From Rosistilla oblonga (GTDB lineage: Bacteria; Planctomycetota; Planctomycetia; Pirellulales; Pirellulaceae), in contig NZ_CP036292.1 of NCBI RefSeq assembly GCF_007751715.1, forward strand, positions 6,951,339 through 7,015,338: a stretch of 64,000 bases of DNA, in the 5' to 3' direction. Shown in pieces: positions 32,469 to 41,305 of this stretch (positions within the stretch are counted from its first letter, which is position 1; every line of letters starts with the position of its first letter). The translations under genes were made by a program, and so were the position numbers. The notes beneath the pieces are model-generated. The model did no database searches, was not told where the DNA came from, and saw only the letters and a program-made list of their open reading frames with translations.

Positions 32469-34216
32469 TGGATGGTGCCGACCGACCGCACGATCGAACA
32501 GCTGTCGCAACGCGATCGCTGGCCGTTTTGGCGATCGTTTCAATCGGGCTGTATGCGGCGATCGCCTGGCTCAGCTGGCAGTTCGATTACCACGCGGCAG
32601 GCGTCGACCGACCGATCCTTGCTGTCTTAGGACTGTTCGCCGTCGCGTTTGCACTCTATCTGATCGCGATCCGAAGCGTGGCTGCCGGTCCGGGGAATCT
32701 GAAGTTAGTAGTTGTGGCGGCGATTGGGTTTCGGATCGTGGTGCTCTTCTCGCTGCCGATTCAAGAGGTCGATATCTATCGGTACCTGTGGGACGGAGCG
32801 GTCTCGGTGGCGGGAGTGAGCCCCTATCAATACAGTCCACAACAGGTTCAGGATGCTGCGTTTTCAACGACCGACGATCCCGAACTGCAGCGATTGATCG
32901 CGGTCTTGGATCGAGAGCCTCCGTTGGCGGAGATCTTGGCTCGCGTTCACTTTCCCGAATTGCCAACGATTTATCCGTCGACCAGCCAAGTTGTCTTTGC
33001 CGCCAGCGAAATCACGACGCCCGCTGGTGCGTCGCTGCTGGCCCGCCTCTTCATCATGAAGGCGTGGCTGATCGGATTCGACATCGCAACGCTGCTGGTG
33101 GTGATCGGATTGCTGCGGGCGTGCGGGCGATCCGCCGATCTATGCGTGATCTACGCTTGGTGTCCGCTGTTGATGAAAGAGGTCGCCGGGAGCGGCCACT
33201 TGGACGCGATCGCCGTCTTCTTCACAGCGCTCTCGATCTACCTGGCCGTCCGACTGTTAAAACGAGACGCTGCGACGGTGAAGCCCAACGACCTTGGATT
33301 GGCAGGCGTCGCGATCACGCTCGCACTAGCCATCGGTGCCAAGTTGTACCCTGTCGTGCTGGCACCGCTGATGGTGTTGGTTGTCGCCCGTAGATTCGGC
33401 TGGCGACATTTGCTGATGCCCGGAGCTGTCCTGGCCGTTGGAACGCTGCTGCTATTGTGGCCGATGATGCCACGCGATGCGGAAGTTGCTGAACCGATCG
33501 TAGCACTCGTCGCGGAGCACTCCGGCGGTTCGATGCCTGAGCCGATCGAGGTGATCTCGATCGCACCTCCCAGCCCACCGGCGACCGATCCCAGCCTGGG
33601 CGTGGCGACGTTTTTGAAACGCTGGGAAATGAACGACTTCCTATTTTTGATCCTGATCGAAAACCTGAAGCCGACCAGCGAGCTACCATCCGATCGCATC
33701 GCCTGGTTTTCGATCGTTCCCGACGCGGCCCGAGAGAGCGCCCTCGAAACGGCTCAGCAATCGATGGGCATCGAAGCGGCAGAGGCTCCGTTTTTTGTCG
33801 CGCGAGCGATCACAGCGGCCGCGTTTTTGCTGGTCGCAATCGGGCTGGCGTGGCGAGCTTCCTCCGCTGCCGACGGGGCATTGTTTTGCGAGACCGTCTT
33901 CCTGACGCTCGCCTGGTTCTGGCTGCTGTGCCCCACACAGAATCCGTGGTACTGGAGCTGGGCGCTGCCCTTCCTGCCGTTTGCCCGCGGGAGAGCTTGG
34001 TTGGCGATCAGCGGACTGGTGCTGGTCTACTACCTGCGATTCTGGCTGGACTATCACCACGCCGACACCACCGTCCTCGGTACCCGATACGCCGGAGTCG
34101 CATTCTATGACTTTGTCGTCACCTGGCTCGAGTTCGCGCCCTGGATGGCCTTCCTAGCAATCGACGCCTGGCGACGTCCGAAGCGGCCAGCATCTCCATC
34201 GCTGAACGTAGGTTAA
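32465..34216 (+). CDS. Polytopic membrane glycosyltransferase-like protein
   Basis: A 583-residue integral membrane protein with about 10-12 hydrophobic helices. Start is GTG 32465 or ATG 32468; the latter overlaps the stop of the upstream gene as TGATG, a coupled arrangement. Early residues QEVDIYRYLWDGAV, after the third helix, resemble the acidic external loop of GT-C enzymes (mannosyltransferase/GT87 type), which use a polyprenyl-phosphate sugar donor. A large hydrophilic loop (about 340-430) lies between helices. With the adjacent DPM1-like enzyme as a possible donor maker, a role in glycan or glycolipid assembly on the outer face of the membrane is likely. The sugar and acceptor are not identifiable. 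Confidence 0.75.
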   Translation: MMDGADRPHDRTAVATRSLAVLAIVSIGLYAAIAWLSWQFDYHAAGVDRPILAVLGLFAVAFALYLIAIRSVAAGPGNLKLVVVAAIGFRIVVLFSLPIQEVDIYRYLWDGAVSVAGVSPYQYSPQQVQDAAFSTTDDPELQRLIAVLDREPPLAEILARVHFPELPTIYPSTSQVVFAASEITTPAGASLLARLFIMKAWLIGFDIATLLVVIGLLRACGRSADLCVIYAWCPLLMKEVAGSGHLDAIAVFFTALSIYLAVRLLKRDAATVKPNDLGLAGVAITLALAIGAKLYPVVLAPLMVLVVARRFGWRHLLMPGAVLAVGTLLLLWPMMPRDAEVAEPIVALVAEHSGGSMPEPIEVISIAPPSPPATDPSLGVATFLKRWEMNDFLFLILIENLKPTSELPSDRIAWFSIVPDAARESALETAQQSMGIEAAEAPFFVARAITAAAFLLVAIGLAWRASSAADGALFCETVFLTLAWFWLLCPTQNPWYWSWALPFLPFARGRAWLAISGLVLVYYLRFWLDYHHADTTVLGTRYAGVAFYDFVVTWLEFAPWMAFLAIDAWRRPKRPASPSLNVG

Positions 34217-34263
34217 AGGGAGAGCTGAAGAATGACGCTACGACGCAGTTGCCGCTGCGCAGG

Positions 34264-34434
34264 TTAGACGTTCGCCGGATCGCTTGCTTGAGCTGCGGCG
34301 GCTAGGGCTGCGCCGGGCTCGATCGAGCTGCCCGATTGACGCAGGATCGTTTCCAGGGCGGCCAGGATCAGGGTTACGTTCCGCGCCGTGCAACTGTGCC
34401 CCACCACGCCGATTCGCCATGACGACCGAATTTT
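34264..34434 (-). pseudogene. Remnant of a class V (alanine-glyoxylate type) aminotransferase
   Basis: A minus-strand frame ending at TAA (34264-34266) encodes only a C-terminal piece: SWRIGVVGHSCTARNVTLIL, then ALETILRQSG. This matches the WRIGLMG...ENV...L.AL block that ends serine-pyruvate/alanine-glyoxylate aminotransferases. Upstream, the frame soon meets stops and the PLP-binding region is absent. The rest of the gene appears to have been deleted. The flanking 34440-34640 shows no homologous coding. A strong AAAGGAGGT at 34467-34475 precedes no convincing ORF. Confidence 0.6.
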
Positions 34435-34721
34435 GTGAGTAGATCGGACATTCTATCGGACATGGTAAAGGAGGTCCTGTTGTCGCGGGGGGGCAATGCT
34501 GAGCGGTGGCCCGGGCGGCGTTTCCGCGTTTCCCGGGCGACGTCGTATCGCAACAAAGGTTCGCCTGCCGGGCGGCTCCGCGACGAATTGGCATTCGATT
34601 CGCACCACACCCCACCGAATGGTTACACTGGAAACAGTGATTGCCTACGGATTCTGGCAGGTTCGCGGTTATCGGAAACGCGAGGCCCGCCTGCTCTTCG
34701 GCTAACTCCTCGTGCACGAAC

Positions 34722-37532
34722 ATGCGAATCGTTCATAAGCTGCTGCTTGCGTCGTTGATCCCAGCCATGCTGATTTGGATCGTCGGCAGCTACGCAACTA
34801 ATGTTAGCGAGCGAAGTCTGCGGCATGCGATCGAAACGACTTCGCTGATGCGAGCCAGCGCGGTGATCGATGAGATCGATCGAGTCGTTCAATCGCGGTC
34901 GGCCGATTGGAAAGCCTATTCGCAAAGCGGCTTAGTTCAGCAGACGTTGCAGGCTTCCAATCGCGAGTTTTCCGAACTCGACCAGCCGGAGCAAACGATC
35001 GCCCAGCGCGATCGCCAATGGACCGATGCACCGGCGAGTCAAGAAACCGAGCTGATGCAGACGCTGATGCTCAACGCCCTGTCGCGCGATCTCCGCCTGC
35101 GACTGCAAAAGCTGAACGAGGGAAGCGGGTATCTGATCTTCGGCGAGGTCTTCATCACCAATCGCTGGGGCGTCAACGCGGCGCTGACCAATCGCACGTC
35201 CGATTACCGCCAAGACGATGAAGACTGGTGGAAGCACGCGGTTCGCGAAGGCGTCTTTATCGATGACGTGCGGTTCGACGAGAGCGCGGGGATCTATTCG
35301 GTCGACATCTGCCAACGGATCGACGATGAGCAGGGCGAATTGCTGGGCGTGATCAAGATCGTGATGAATATCCAAACGGTGTTGGATGTCTTCGACGCTC
35401 GCGTTCAACGGCACAGCCCCGACGAGCGCTTGGTGCTGTTCACCGCCAAGGGGAAGATCATTCGAGCCAGCGATATGGATCTGGAGCCGCTGGCCGATGG
35501 CACCGCATTCCTGGAGCATCTTGTCGTCGCGGACAAATCGAACAGCAGCGTCTTCTACCGACGCGACCCGATCAGCGACGAACGCTACCTTTCCGCTTTT
35601 GCCATCTCCCGCGGCTTCGCCGATTACGCCGGGCTCGGCTGGATTGTGTTGGACGAGCGAGCTGAATCGATCGTCTTCGCCCCGGTCGACACGTTGCGGC
35701 AACGGATCGTCTGGCTGTCGTTGATGGCAACGCTTGTTGCGATGCTGATCGGCACTCTGACCGCGATTTCGATGTCGCGGCGATTGCATCGATTGTCCGC
35801 TGCGGCGGAGGCGATCGGTCGAGGCGAGCTGCAGACCACCGTCGCGATCACCGGCAGAGACGAAGTCGCTGGGCTGGCGGCACAATTTAATGCGATGAGT
35901 GGCGAGTTGGCACAGGCGAACCGCGAACTGGTGGTCGCCCGCGACGAAGCTCGCGACGCCAACAAAGCGAAGAGTTCGTTCCTGGCGAACATGAGCCACG
36001 AGATCCGCACGCCGATGAATGGGATCATTGGGATGAGCGATCTAATGGCGGGATCGAAGCTCAGCGGCGAGCAGCGGGAATATTTAAAGATGATCCAGCA
36101 TTCGGCCGATGCCCTGCTGCGATTGCTGAACGATATTCTCGATTTTTCAAAGATCGAAGCCGGCCGATTGGAACTGGAGGAGATCGAGTTCAGTCTGCGC
36201 GATTGCGTCGGTCTGACCGGCCAGGCGCTGGCGATCCGAGCGGCTGAAAAGGACCTGGAGCTTGCTTGCCGGGTCGCGCCGGAGATCCCCGATACGTTGC
36301 GAGGGGATCCCGGACGCCTGCGGCAGATCCTCGTGAATCTAGTCGGCAATGCGATCAAGTTCACAAACGCCGGCGAAGTGATCATCGACGTCGGCTTGGA
36401 ATCGCGATCCGACGACCGGGTGCGGATCCACGCTCGCGTGATCGATTCGGGCGTCGGCATCCCCGACGACAAGTTGGGGCACATCTTCGAAGCGTTCAGC
36501 CAAGCCGATGCGTCGACCACGCGGCGATTTGGCGGGACTGGACTAGGACTGACGATCTCGTCGCAATTGGTCGAACTGGCGGGAGGCAAGATCTGGGTCG
36601 AAAGCGAAGTGGGGACCGGGACGACGTTCCATTTCACTGCCGAGTTTGAAGTGCTGGAAGATCGCCAACCGGTCGCCCGATTCGATTCGCTGCCCGATCG
36701 GCCGCTGCGAGTTCTCGTCGTCGACGACAACGCGACTAACCGCCGCGTCTTTATCGAGATGCTCAAGAGTTGGGGGATCGAATCGGTCGCGTTGGCTTCG
36801 CCGCTGGCTGGGCTCGAGGCATTGCAGCAGTCGATTCAGGCAGGGCCGCCGTTCGATTTGGTGCTGCTCGATTACATGATGCCCGAGATGGATGGGTTTG
36901 CTTTCATCGAACGCTGCCGTAGCGACAACGCGCTCCGCGACACAAAGATCGTGATGATCTCGTCGGCAGCGCAAGCGGGACACACCAAGCGATGCGAACA
37001 GTTAGATGTGATTCGCTACATGACCAAACCGGTGATCCAGTCCGAACTGCTGCAGACTCTGGTCGACATCTTCGCCGACCAATGCGGGGCGGGTGCGACA
37101 TCCACATCGTCCGAGCCCGATGACGCGACCGACGGTGAAACCAACGGCATTCCGCTGAAAATCCTGCTGGCCGAAGATGGGCTGGTCAACCAACGCGTGG
37201 CGATTGGTTTGTTGAAGCGGCAAGGTCACGAAGTGGTCGTCGCCGCCGATGGCCGCGAAGCGATCCAGGCTTGGGAGCACGAGTGCTTTGATTTGATCCT
37301 GATGGATGTGCAGATGCCCGAAATCGATGGGCTGCAAGCCGCCGAAATGATTCGCGAGAAAGAACAAGGCAGCGGCGGGCACATCCCGATCATCGCGATG
37401 ACCGCCAGCGCGATGAAGGGGGATCGCGAGCGGTGCCTCGCCGCCGGCATGGACGACTACGTCACCAAGCCGATCGTTTCGGCGGAACTGTTTGAGACGA
37501 TCCGCCGGCAAACGCAGCCTTCCAGCAGTTAA
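34722..37532 (+). CDS. Hybrid sensor histidine kinase with two receiver domains
   Basis: A 936-residue protein from ATG 34722 (MRIVHKLLL); upstream codons from 34641 are not conserved-looking. Domains: an N-terminal membrane helix (about 4-25), a periplasmic Cache-like sensor (about 26-325), a second helix (about 328-350), HAMP (350-400), HisKA with phospho-accepting His in [10 protein letters not shown] (about 426), HATPase (NLVGNAIKF near 541, then GTGLGLTIS), receiver 1 (VLVVDDN near 665, Asp in [11 protein letters not shown] near 716) and receiver 2 (ILLAEDG near 815, Asp in [11 protein letters not shown] near 861). Both receivers keep the phospho-accepting Asp. The double-receiver layout (BarA-like, without HPt) implies phosphorelay to a separate HPt protein. 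No response regulator gene is adjacent, and the signal sensed is unknown. Confidence 0.92.
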   Translation: MRIVHKLLLASLIPAMLIWIVGSYATNVSERSLRHAIETTSLMRASAVIDEIDRVVQSRSADWKAYSQSGLVQQTLQASNREFSELDQPEQTIAQRDRQWTDAPASQETELMQTLMLNALSRDLRLRLQKLNEGSGYLIFGEVFITNRWGVNAALTNRTSDYRQDDEDWWKHAVREGVFIDDVRFDESAGIYSVDICQRIDDEQGELLGVIKIVMNIQTVLDVFDARVQRHSPDERLVLFTAKGKIIRASDMDLEPLADGTAFLEHLVVADKSNSSVFYRRDPISDERYLSAFAISRGFADYAGLGWIVLDERAESIVFAPVDTLRQRIVWLSLMATLVAMLIGTLTAISMSRRLHRLSAAAEAIGRGELQTTVAITGRDEVAGLAAQFNAMSGELAQANRELVVARDEARDANKAKSSFLANMSHEIRTPMNGIIGMSDLMAGSKLSGEQREYLKMIQHSADALLRLLNDILDFSKIEAGRLELEEIEFSLRDCVGLTGQALAIRAAEKDLELACRVAPEIPDTLRGDPGRLRQILVNLVGNAIKFTNAGEVIIDVGLESRSDDRVRIHARVIDSGVGIPDDKLGHIFEAFSQADASTTRRFGGTGLGLTISSQLVELAGGKIWVESEVGTGTTFHFTAEFEVLEDRQPVARFDSLPDRPLRVLVVDDNATNRRVFIEMLKSWGIESVALASPLAGLEALQQSIQAGPPFDLVLLDYMMPEMDGFAFIERCRSDNALRDTKIVMISSAAQAGHTKRCEQLDVIRYMTKPVIQSELLQTLVDIFADQCGAGATSTSSEPDDATDGETNGIPLKILLAEDGLVNQRVAIGLLKRQGHEVVVAADGREAIQAWEHECFDLILMDVQMPEIDGLQAAEMIREKEQGSGGHIPIIAMTASAMKGDRERCLAAGMDDYVTKPIVSAELFETIRRQTQPSSS

Positions 37533-37811
37533 AGCTGCGCGTCGCACGCCCCTTCCCACACCAGATAGGTGACGTGCTAGCAAATTGATAGCAATGCTTG
37601 CACCGGCAACTTGAAGGTTTCTTGGTGGGAATCTCAATCTTTTTTGCCGACTCGCAAGTCTTGGAAACTTCACGGTTTGGGCGATTTGCTTGCGGCAACT
37701 ACGAGCGCTGCCGCCACGATTCTCGCCGACAATGACGTTGGACGCGGTCGCGTCTCCGCGTAGACTCCCCGCTCTCCAAAACCGAACCCCGATGGATCGA
37801 GGTCTTTGAGC

Positions 37812-38906
37812 ATGGAAGCTCGCTTTCTACGCAGTCTCTTCGTTGTCGCAACTCTCCTAGCCGTACCCGCTTTCGGCGCCGGCTACCGAACGCAGAACTT
37901 CATCGTACAAGCCAGCACACCGCAGTTTGCCAAGCAGGTTGGCGACGCGGCGGAGCAGTTTCGATCCCAATTGGCGATCGATTGGCTGGGCAGCGAATTG
38001 CCACCGTGGCCCGCTCCATGTCCGATCCGCGTGCAAGACGCACCGCATCTGGGCGCTGGCGGAGCGACCGAATACACCCCAACACGCCGCGGCGTCCGCG
38101 ATTTCCGGATGTCGATCCAAGGATCGCAAGTCCGAATCATGGACAGCGTGTTGCCGCACGAAGTCACCCACACCGTCTTGGCGACGCACTTCGGCCAACC
38201 GCTGCCACGCTGGGCCGATGAAGGGGCCAGCACAACCGTGGAACACCACAGCGAACGCCAGCGACACGAAGAGATGCTTCGCGAGTTCTTGAGCAACAAC
38301 CGCGGGATCCCGATGAACCAGATGTTCATGATGCGGGAATACCCCAGCGATATCCTGCCGCTGTACGCTCAAGGATTTTCGGTTTCGCGATTCCTGATCG
38401 AACAAGGCGGCCGCCGCAAGTTTGTCGACTTCGTCGGCGAAACGCTGCAAGGCAGCCAATGGACTCAAGCCGTTCGCCGCCACTACGGATACGAGAGCCT
38501 GTCCGAACTGCAAGACACCTGGCTCGCCTGGGTCGCCAGCGGCAGCGGCCCCGTCGACGCGTATGTGAAGAACCGTGGCCCCGCCGCAGCCGACGTGGCA
38601 CAAGTCGCCGCCGTCGCTCCGGCTGGCAACATGTCGCAACCGGGCGATGTCACGCAAATCGCCGCCGCCACACCAAGCCCGCAACGCCAAGGGATGCAGG
38701 CGACGTTGGCATCAGCTGACGGCAGCGGATGGTACATGCGACGACGCCAAGAAGTTGCCGCCGGCGAAGTGGCGGATCCCGAACCGCCACAAAGCTTCAA
38801 CAAGAAATCGATCCGCGATCACGGCCTCGCTCGCCCGCAAGCGATGCAGACGATTGCACCTCAAGGCGTCCCATGGGGACCCGAGCAGGGAACCGTCTGG
38901 CGATAA
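37812..38906 (+). CDS. Secreted HEXXH zinc metallopeptidase-like protein
   Basis: A 364-residue protein from ATG 37812 (MEARFLRSL); a TTG at 37806 is less likely. A signal peptide (LFVVATLLAVPAFGAG) directs export. The zinc site is LPHEVTHTVLATHFG with H116, E117 and H120, and a third ligand, E137, in RWADEGAST, the gluzincin (peptidase MA-like) pattern HExxH...E. The C-terminal 100 residues (about 265-364) are Ala/Pro/Gln-rich and hydrophilic. The last 20 residues are encoded by DNA that is repeated three more times downstream (38845-39542). The substrate is unknown. Confidence 0.85.
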   Translation: MEARFLRSLFVVATLLAVPAFGAGYRTQNFIVQASTPQFAKQVGDAAEQFRSQLAIDWLGSELPPWPAPCPIRVQDAPHLGAGGATEYTPTRRGVRDFRMSIQGSQVRIMDSVLPHEVTHTVLATHFGQPLPRWADEGASTTVEHHSERQRHEEMLREFLSNNRGIPMNQMFMMREYPSDILPLYAQGFSVSRFLIEQGGRRKFVDFVGETLQGSQWTQAVRRHYGYESLSELQDTWLAWVASGSGPVDAYVKNRGPAAADVAQVAAVAPAGNMSQPGDVTQIAAATPSPQRQGMQATLASADGSGWYMRRRQEVAAGEVADPEPPQSFNKKSIRDHGLARPQAMQTIAPQGVPWGPEQGTVWR

Positions 38907-39542
38907 CGAACGCACCGTTGGTCGCCTTTCGCTCCGCGAAAGTGCGGCGACTGACAAGCGTTCTTCTTAAACCAGTTCTTGACGTGCACGCACTTTCGCG
39001 GAGCGAAAGGCGACAATCTTGCAGACGATTGCACCTCAAGGCGTCCCATGGGGCCCCGAGCAAGGAACCGTTTGGCGATAACGAACGCCCCGTTGGTCGC
39101 CTTTCGCTCCGCGAAAGTGCGGCGACTGACAAGCGTTCTTCTTAAACCAGTTCTTGACGTGCACGCACTTTCGCGGAGCGAAAGGCGACAATCCTGCAGA
39201 CGATTGCACCTCAAGGCGTCCCATGGGGCCCCGAGCAGGGAACCGTCTGGCGCTAGCGAACGCCCGTTGGTCGCCTTTCGCTCCGCGAAAGTGCGGCGAG
39301 TGACAGGCGTTCTCCTTAAACCAGTTCTTGACGCGTACGCACTTTCGCGGAGCGAAAGGCGACAATCTTGCAGACGATTGCACCTCAAGGCGTCCCATGG
39401 GGACCCGAGCAGGGAACCGTCTGGCGATAACGAACGCCCCGTTGGTCGCCTTTCGCTCCGCGAAAGTGCGGCGACTGACAAGCGTTCTCCTTAAACCAGT
39501 TCTTGACGTGTACGCACTTTCGCGGAGCGAAAGGCGACAATC
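38845..39542 (+). repeat. Four 175-bp tandem units carrying the 3' end of the metallopeptidase gene
   Basis: Units start at 38845, 39020, 39195 and 39369 (periods 175, 175, 174). Each holds the last 60 or so coding bases of the gene (tgcagacgattgcacctcaa to the tgg-cga codons; stop taa in three units, tag in unit 3). A palindromic family B element follows: left arm ggtcgcctttcgctccgcga and, about 50 bp later, its complement. The units differ by only a few bases. The period is not a multiple of three, so the copies are not read through. The array is contiguous without spacers. Confidence 0.93.
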
Positions 39543-39545
39543 AGC

Positions 39546-40916
39546 TTATTCGGCTAACAAGCGGTTGACCGCACCTGTCAGAACGCCTTCGACTTGTGGA
39601 GCGACTCGCGACGCGCGCTCGCTGGTCTCGTAGCCTCCTTGGCCATAAGCGATCTCGGTGCCGATATAGCCGGGGGCGTAATCGCCGTAAGCGGCCATCG
39701 CCACGAACAGATCGGGGCGTTGCTTCTGAGCTGCCAGCTGGTATTCGACGAACAGTTCGCCCGGCATGTGTAGCACTCGCGCCTTGCCGATCCGCAAGCA
39801 AGCGATCTCGATCGGCCAATCCCCCGCTTCGCAGCGACGCAGCCAAACCAGGTTCCTAGCGGCCGCTTGCCGTACCGGGCCTGCGGCCGTTGTGTCCTCC
39901 AAGATCTTCTGCAACGGTTCGGCTTGCAGGTGTTTGCCGACGGGCAGTTGCACCGATTCGGTCTCCCATCCGATGTCGGCGGCAGCGATCGGCGTTCGCT
40001 TGGTCGCTTCCCAAGCCTTCTTCATTCCCGCCGCGACGCGGTCGGCCAGCACCTGTCGGTTTTCCTTCGAGCCATCGTTCCATTTCCCCGCACCGATGTT
40101 ACCGCCGGCGCCGTTGAAGTGGATGTGCGGCACACCGGTCTCGGCCTGGCGAGCGTTTCGAGCCATGCCGGGGAAGTCGGGATTCGCCAGCCCGGTGCGA
40201 TAGTAGCTTTGCGGATGCGTGGCGTAGTAGGTCAGCACTGCCACGGCCGATTCACCGTTCCAGAAACTGATCATCTTCAACATCGGATCGATCGTCCCGA
40301 CCGGGGCAGCTCGGATCACGGGGTTGCGCGTGGCGGAATAGCGAACGTATTTTACTTTGCCATCCTCGCCGAGGACGCGGCGGTTCGAAGCGACCTTTTC
40401 GATCTCTCCCTCGCCCACGCCAAGGTGCGTGACCGGCGTGGTGTCAGCTGTCGCTTCGGCTACCGCCTTGGCAGCTCGTTCGATCACCTGCTGCGCGAAA
40501 TGCGAATCGTACCGCACCTTGGTGACGCCGTGTTGAGCGAGCAATTGAGCCGCGGTGAAATCGCAGGCGGGGGCATCGTGTTGGTGCAACGCATGCACCG
40601 CCACGCGATCGGGAGTTGTCCCGGCAGCTTTGGCGAGTGCGCGACGGAAGTCGCGATGCCCATCGTTCCCCACGCCGATCCAATCGATCGCGCACAACAC
40701 GATCGGTTCCCCCGATCCTAGCAGCACGATGCCGCTGCACGAAAGAGGCGTTTGCACGCCGATGGTCGGATCGTAGGCCAACGGACTGCCGACCGGCGGC
40801 GAAGCATCGACGCTGAACCGGCCGACGCGCAGCGCTGGCTCATCCGCCGAAACAGGACCGGATAATAAGAAGAGACTCAGCAACATCAACCACGCAGGGC
40901 AAGGGATCCGTTTCAT
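39546..40916 (-). CDS. Neutral/alkaline ceramidase-like secreted protein (3)
   Basis: A 456-residue protein from ATG 40916 (MKRIPCPAWLMLLSLFLLSG), a clear signal peptide cleaved near VSA; the open frame extends to 41357 only through repeats. The mature N-terminus LRVGRFSVDASPPVGSPLAY, CAIDWIGVGNDGHRDFR, HALHQHDAP and YYATHPQSYY correspond to the ceramidase-like core, although the His pair reads HQHD rather than THTH. Later motifs are HIHFNGAGGNIGAGKWNDG and VEYQLAAQ. The protein may have changed metal binding or specificity. It converges on the 175-bp array and lies downstream of the symporter gene on the same strand. Confidence 0.75.
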   Translation of the reverse strand: MKRIPCPAWLMLLSLFLLSGPVSADEPALRVGRFSVDASPPVGSPLAYDPTIGVQTPLSCSGIVLLGSGEPIVLCAIDWIGVGNDGHRDFRRALAKAAGTTPDRVAVHALHQHDAPACDFTAAQLLAQHGVTKVRYDSHFAQQVIERAAKAVAEATADTTPVTHLGVGEGEIEKVASNRRVLGEDGKVKYVRYSATRNPVIRAAPVGTIDPMLKMISFWNGESAVAVLTYYATHPQSYYRTGLANPDFPGMARNARQAETGVPHIHFNGAGGNIGAGKWNDGSKENRQVLADRVAAGMKKAWEATKRTPIAAADIGWETESVQLPVGKHLQAEPLQKILEDTTAAGPVRQAAARNLVWLRRCEAGDWPIEIACLRIGKARVLHMPGELFVEYQLAAQKQRPDLFVAMAAYGDYAPGYIGTEIAYGQGGYETSERASRVAPQVEGVLTGAVNRLLAE

Positions 40917-40970
40917 CGCAGCACACACTCCAGGCAGGGAAGGGGAAGGGAGGAAGGAAAAGGCAGGTTG

Positions 40971-41037
40971 TTTAACCGCGGTGGCAACGCCCCGCGCGCC
41001 ATGCAGTACAACGCGCGGCCCGCCGGGCACGCGGTAA
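40971..41037. repeat. Palindromic repeat, family C (copy 2, imperfect)
   Basis: Begins tttaaccgcggtggcaacgc and contains cgcgcggcccgccggg, similar to the element at 30112-30186. It lies just upstream of the ceramidase-like gene at 39546-40916. Confidence 0.5.
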
Positions 41038-41048
41038 GGGTGGGCGTT

Positions 41049-41113
41049 GGTCGCCTTTCGCTCCGCGAAAGTGCGTTCCAGCACCTCGCACTTTCGCGGA
41101 GCGAAAGGCGACC
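41049..41113. repeat. Palindromic repeat, family B (solitary copy)
   Basis: Arms ggtcgcctttcgctccgcga..gtgcg (41049-41075) and the complement (41087-41113), 27 bp each, with an 11-bp loop. It is the same palindrome that is embedded in each 175-bp tandem unit at 38845-39542, here with a different loop and no coding sequence. Confidence 0.9.
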
Positions 41114-41137
41114 ATCGTTCATGGTCCGTGACATACC

Positions 41138-41293
41138 AGCACGAAGCGCAAGCGAGTGGTCGAGAACCAGCTCGGTCGCGTTTCGTGCTCGGATCGTATT
41201 TCCAGCGTAATCGAATGCAGAACCACTCGCTTGCGCTTCGTGCTAGTATTTGCAACGCAAGCGAGTGATCAAACATCCGCTTGCGTTTCGTGC
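41138..41293. repeat. Palindromic repeat, family D
   Basis: Inverted repeat with 23-bp arms (41138-41160 and 41222-41244, core acgaagcgcaagcgagtggt), followed by a second, shorter inverted pair (41255-41293, acgcaagcgagtgat ... cgcttgcgtttcg). It lies immediately 3' of the symporter gene and may help end its transcript. Confidence 0.8.
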
Positions 41294-41305
41294 CCGTGTT
41301 TTGGC

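Noticed and set aside
34496-34705. 70-codon plus-strand frame after the strong Shine-Dalgarno aaaggaggt
   Set aside because: The start is about 20 bp from the Shine-Dalgarno, and the product resembles no protein and overlaps the kinase leader.
34722-37532. Upstream start at 34641 for the hybrid kinase
   Set aside because: The extra 27 residues hide the membrane helix behind a polar, Cys/Ser-rich stretch; ATG 34722 gives a normal N-terminus.
38861-39494. Open frames of 171-206 codons on both strands in the 175-bp array
   Set aside because: They arise from the repeated palindrome and change frame each unit; no protein-like composition or start signal.
38845-39542. Possible CRISPR array
   Set aside because: Units are 175 bp, contiguous and contain a gene end and a palindrome. 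There are no short repeats with unique spacers and no cas genes.
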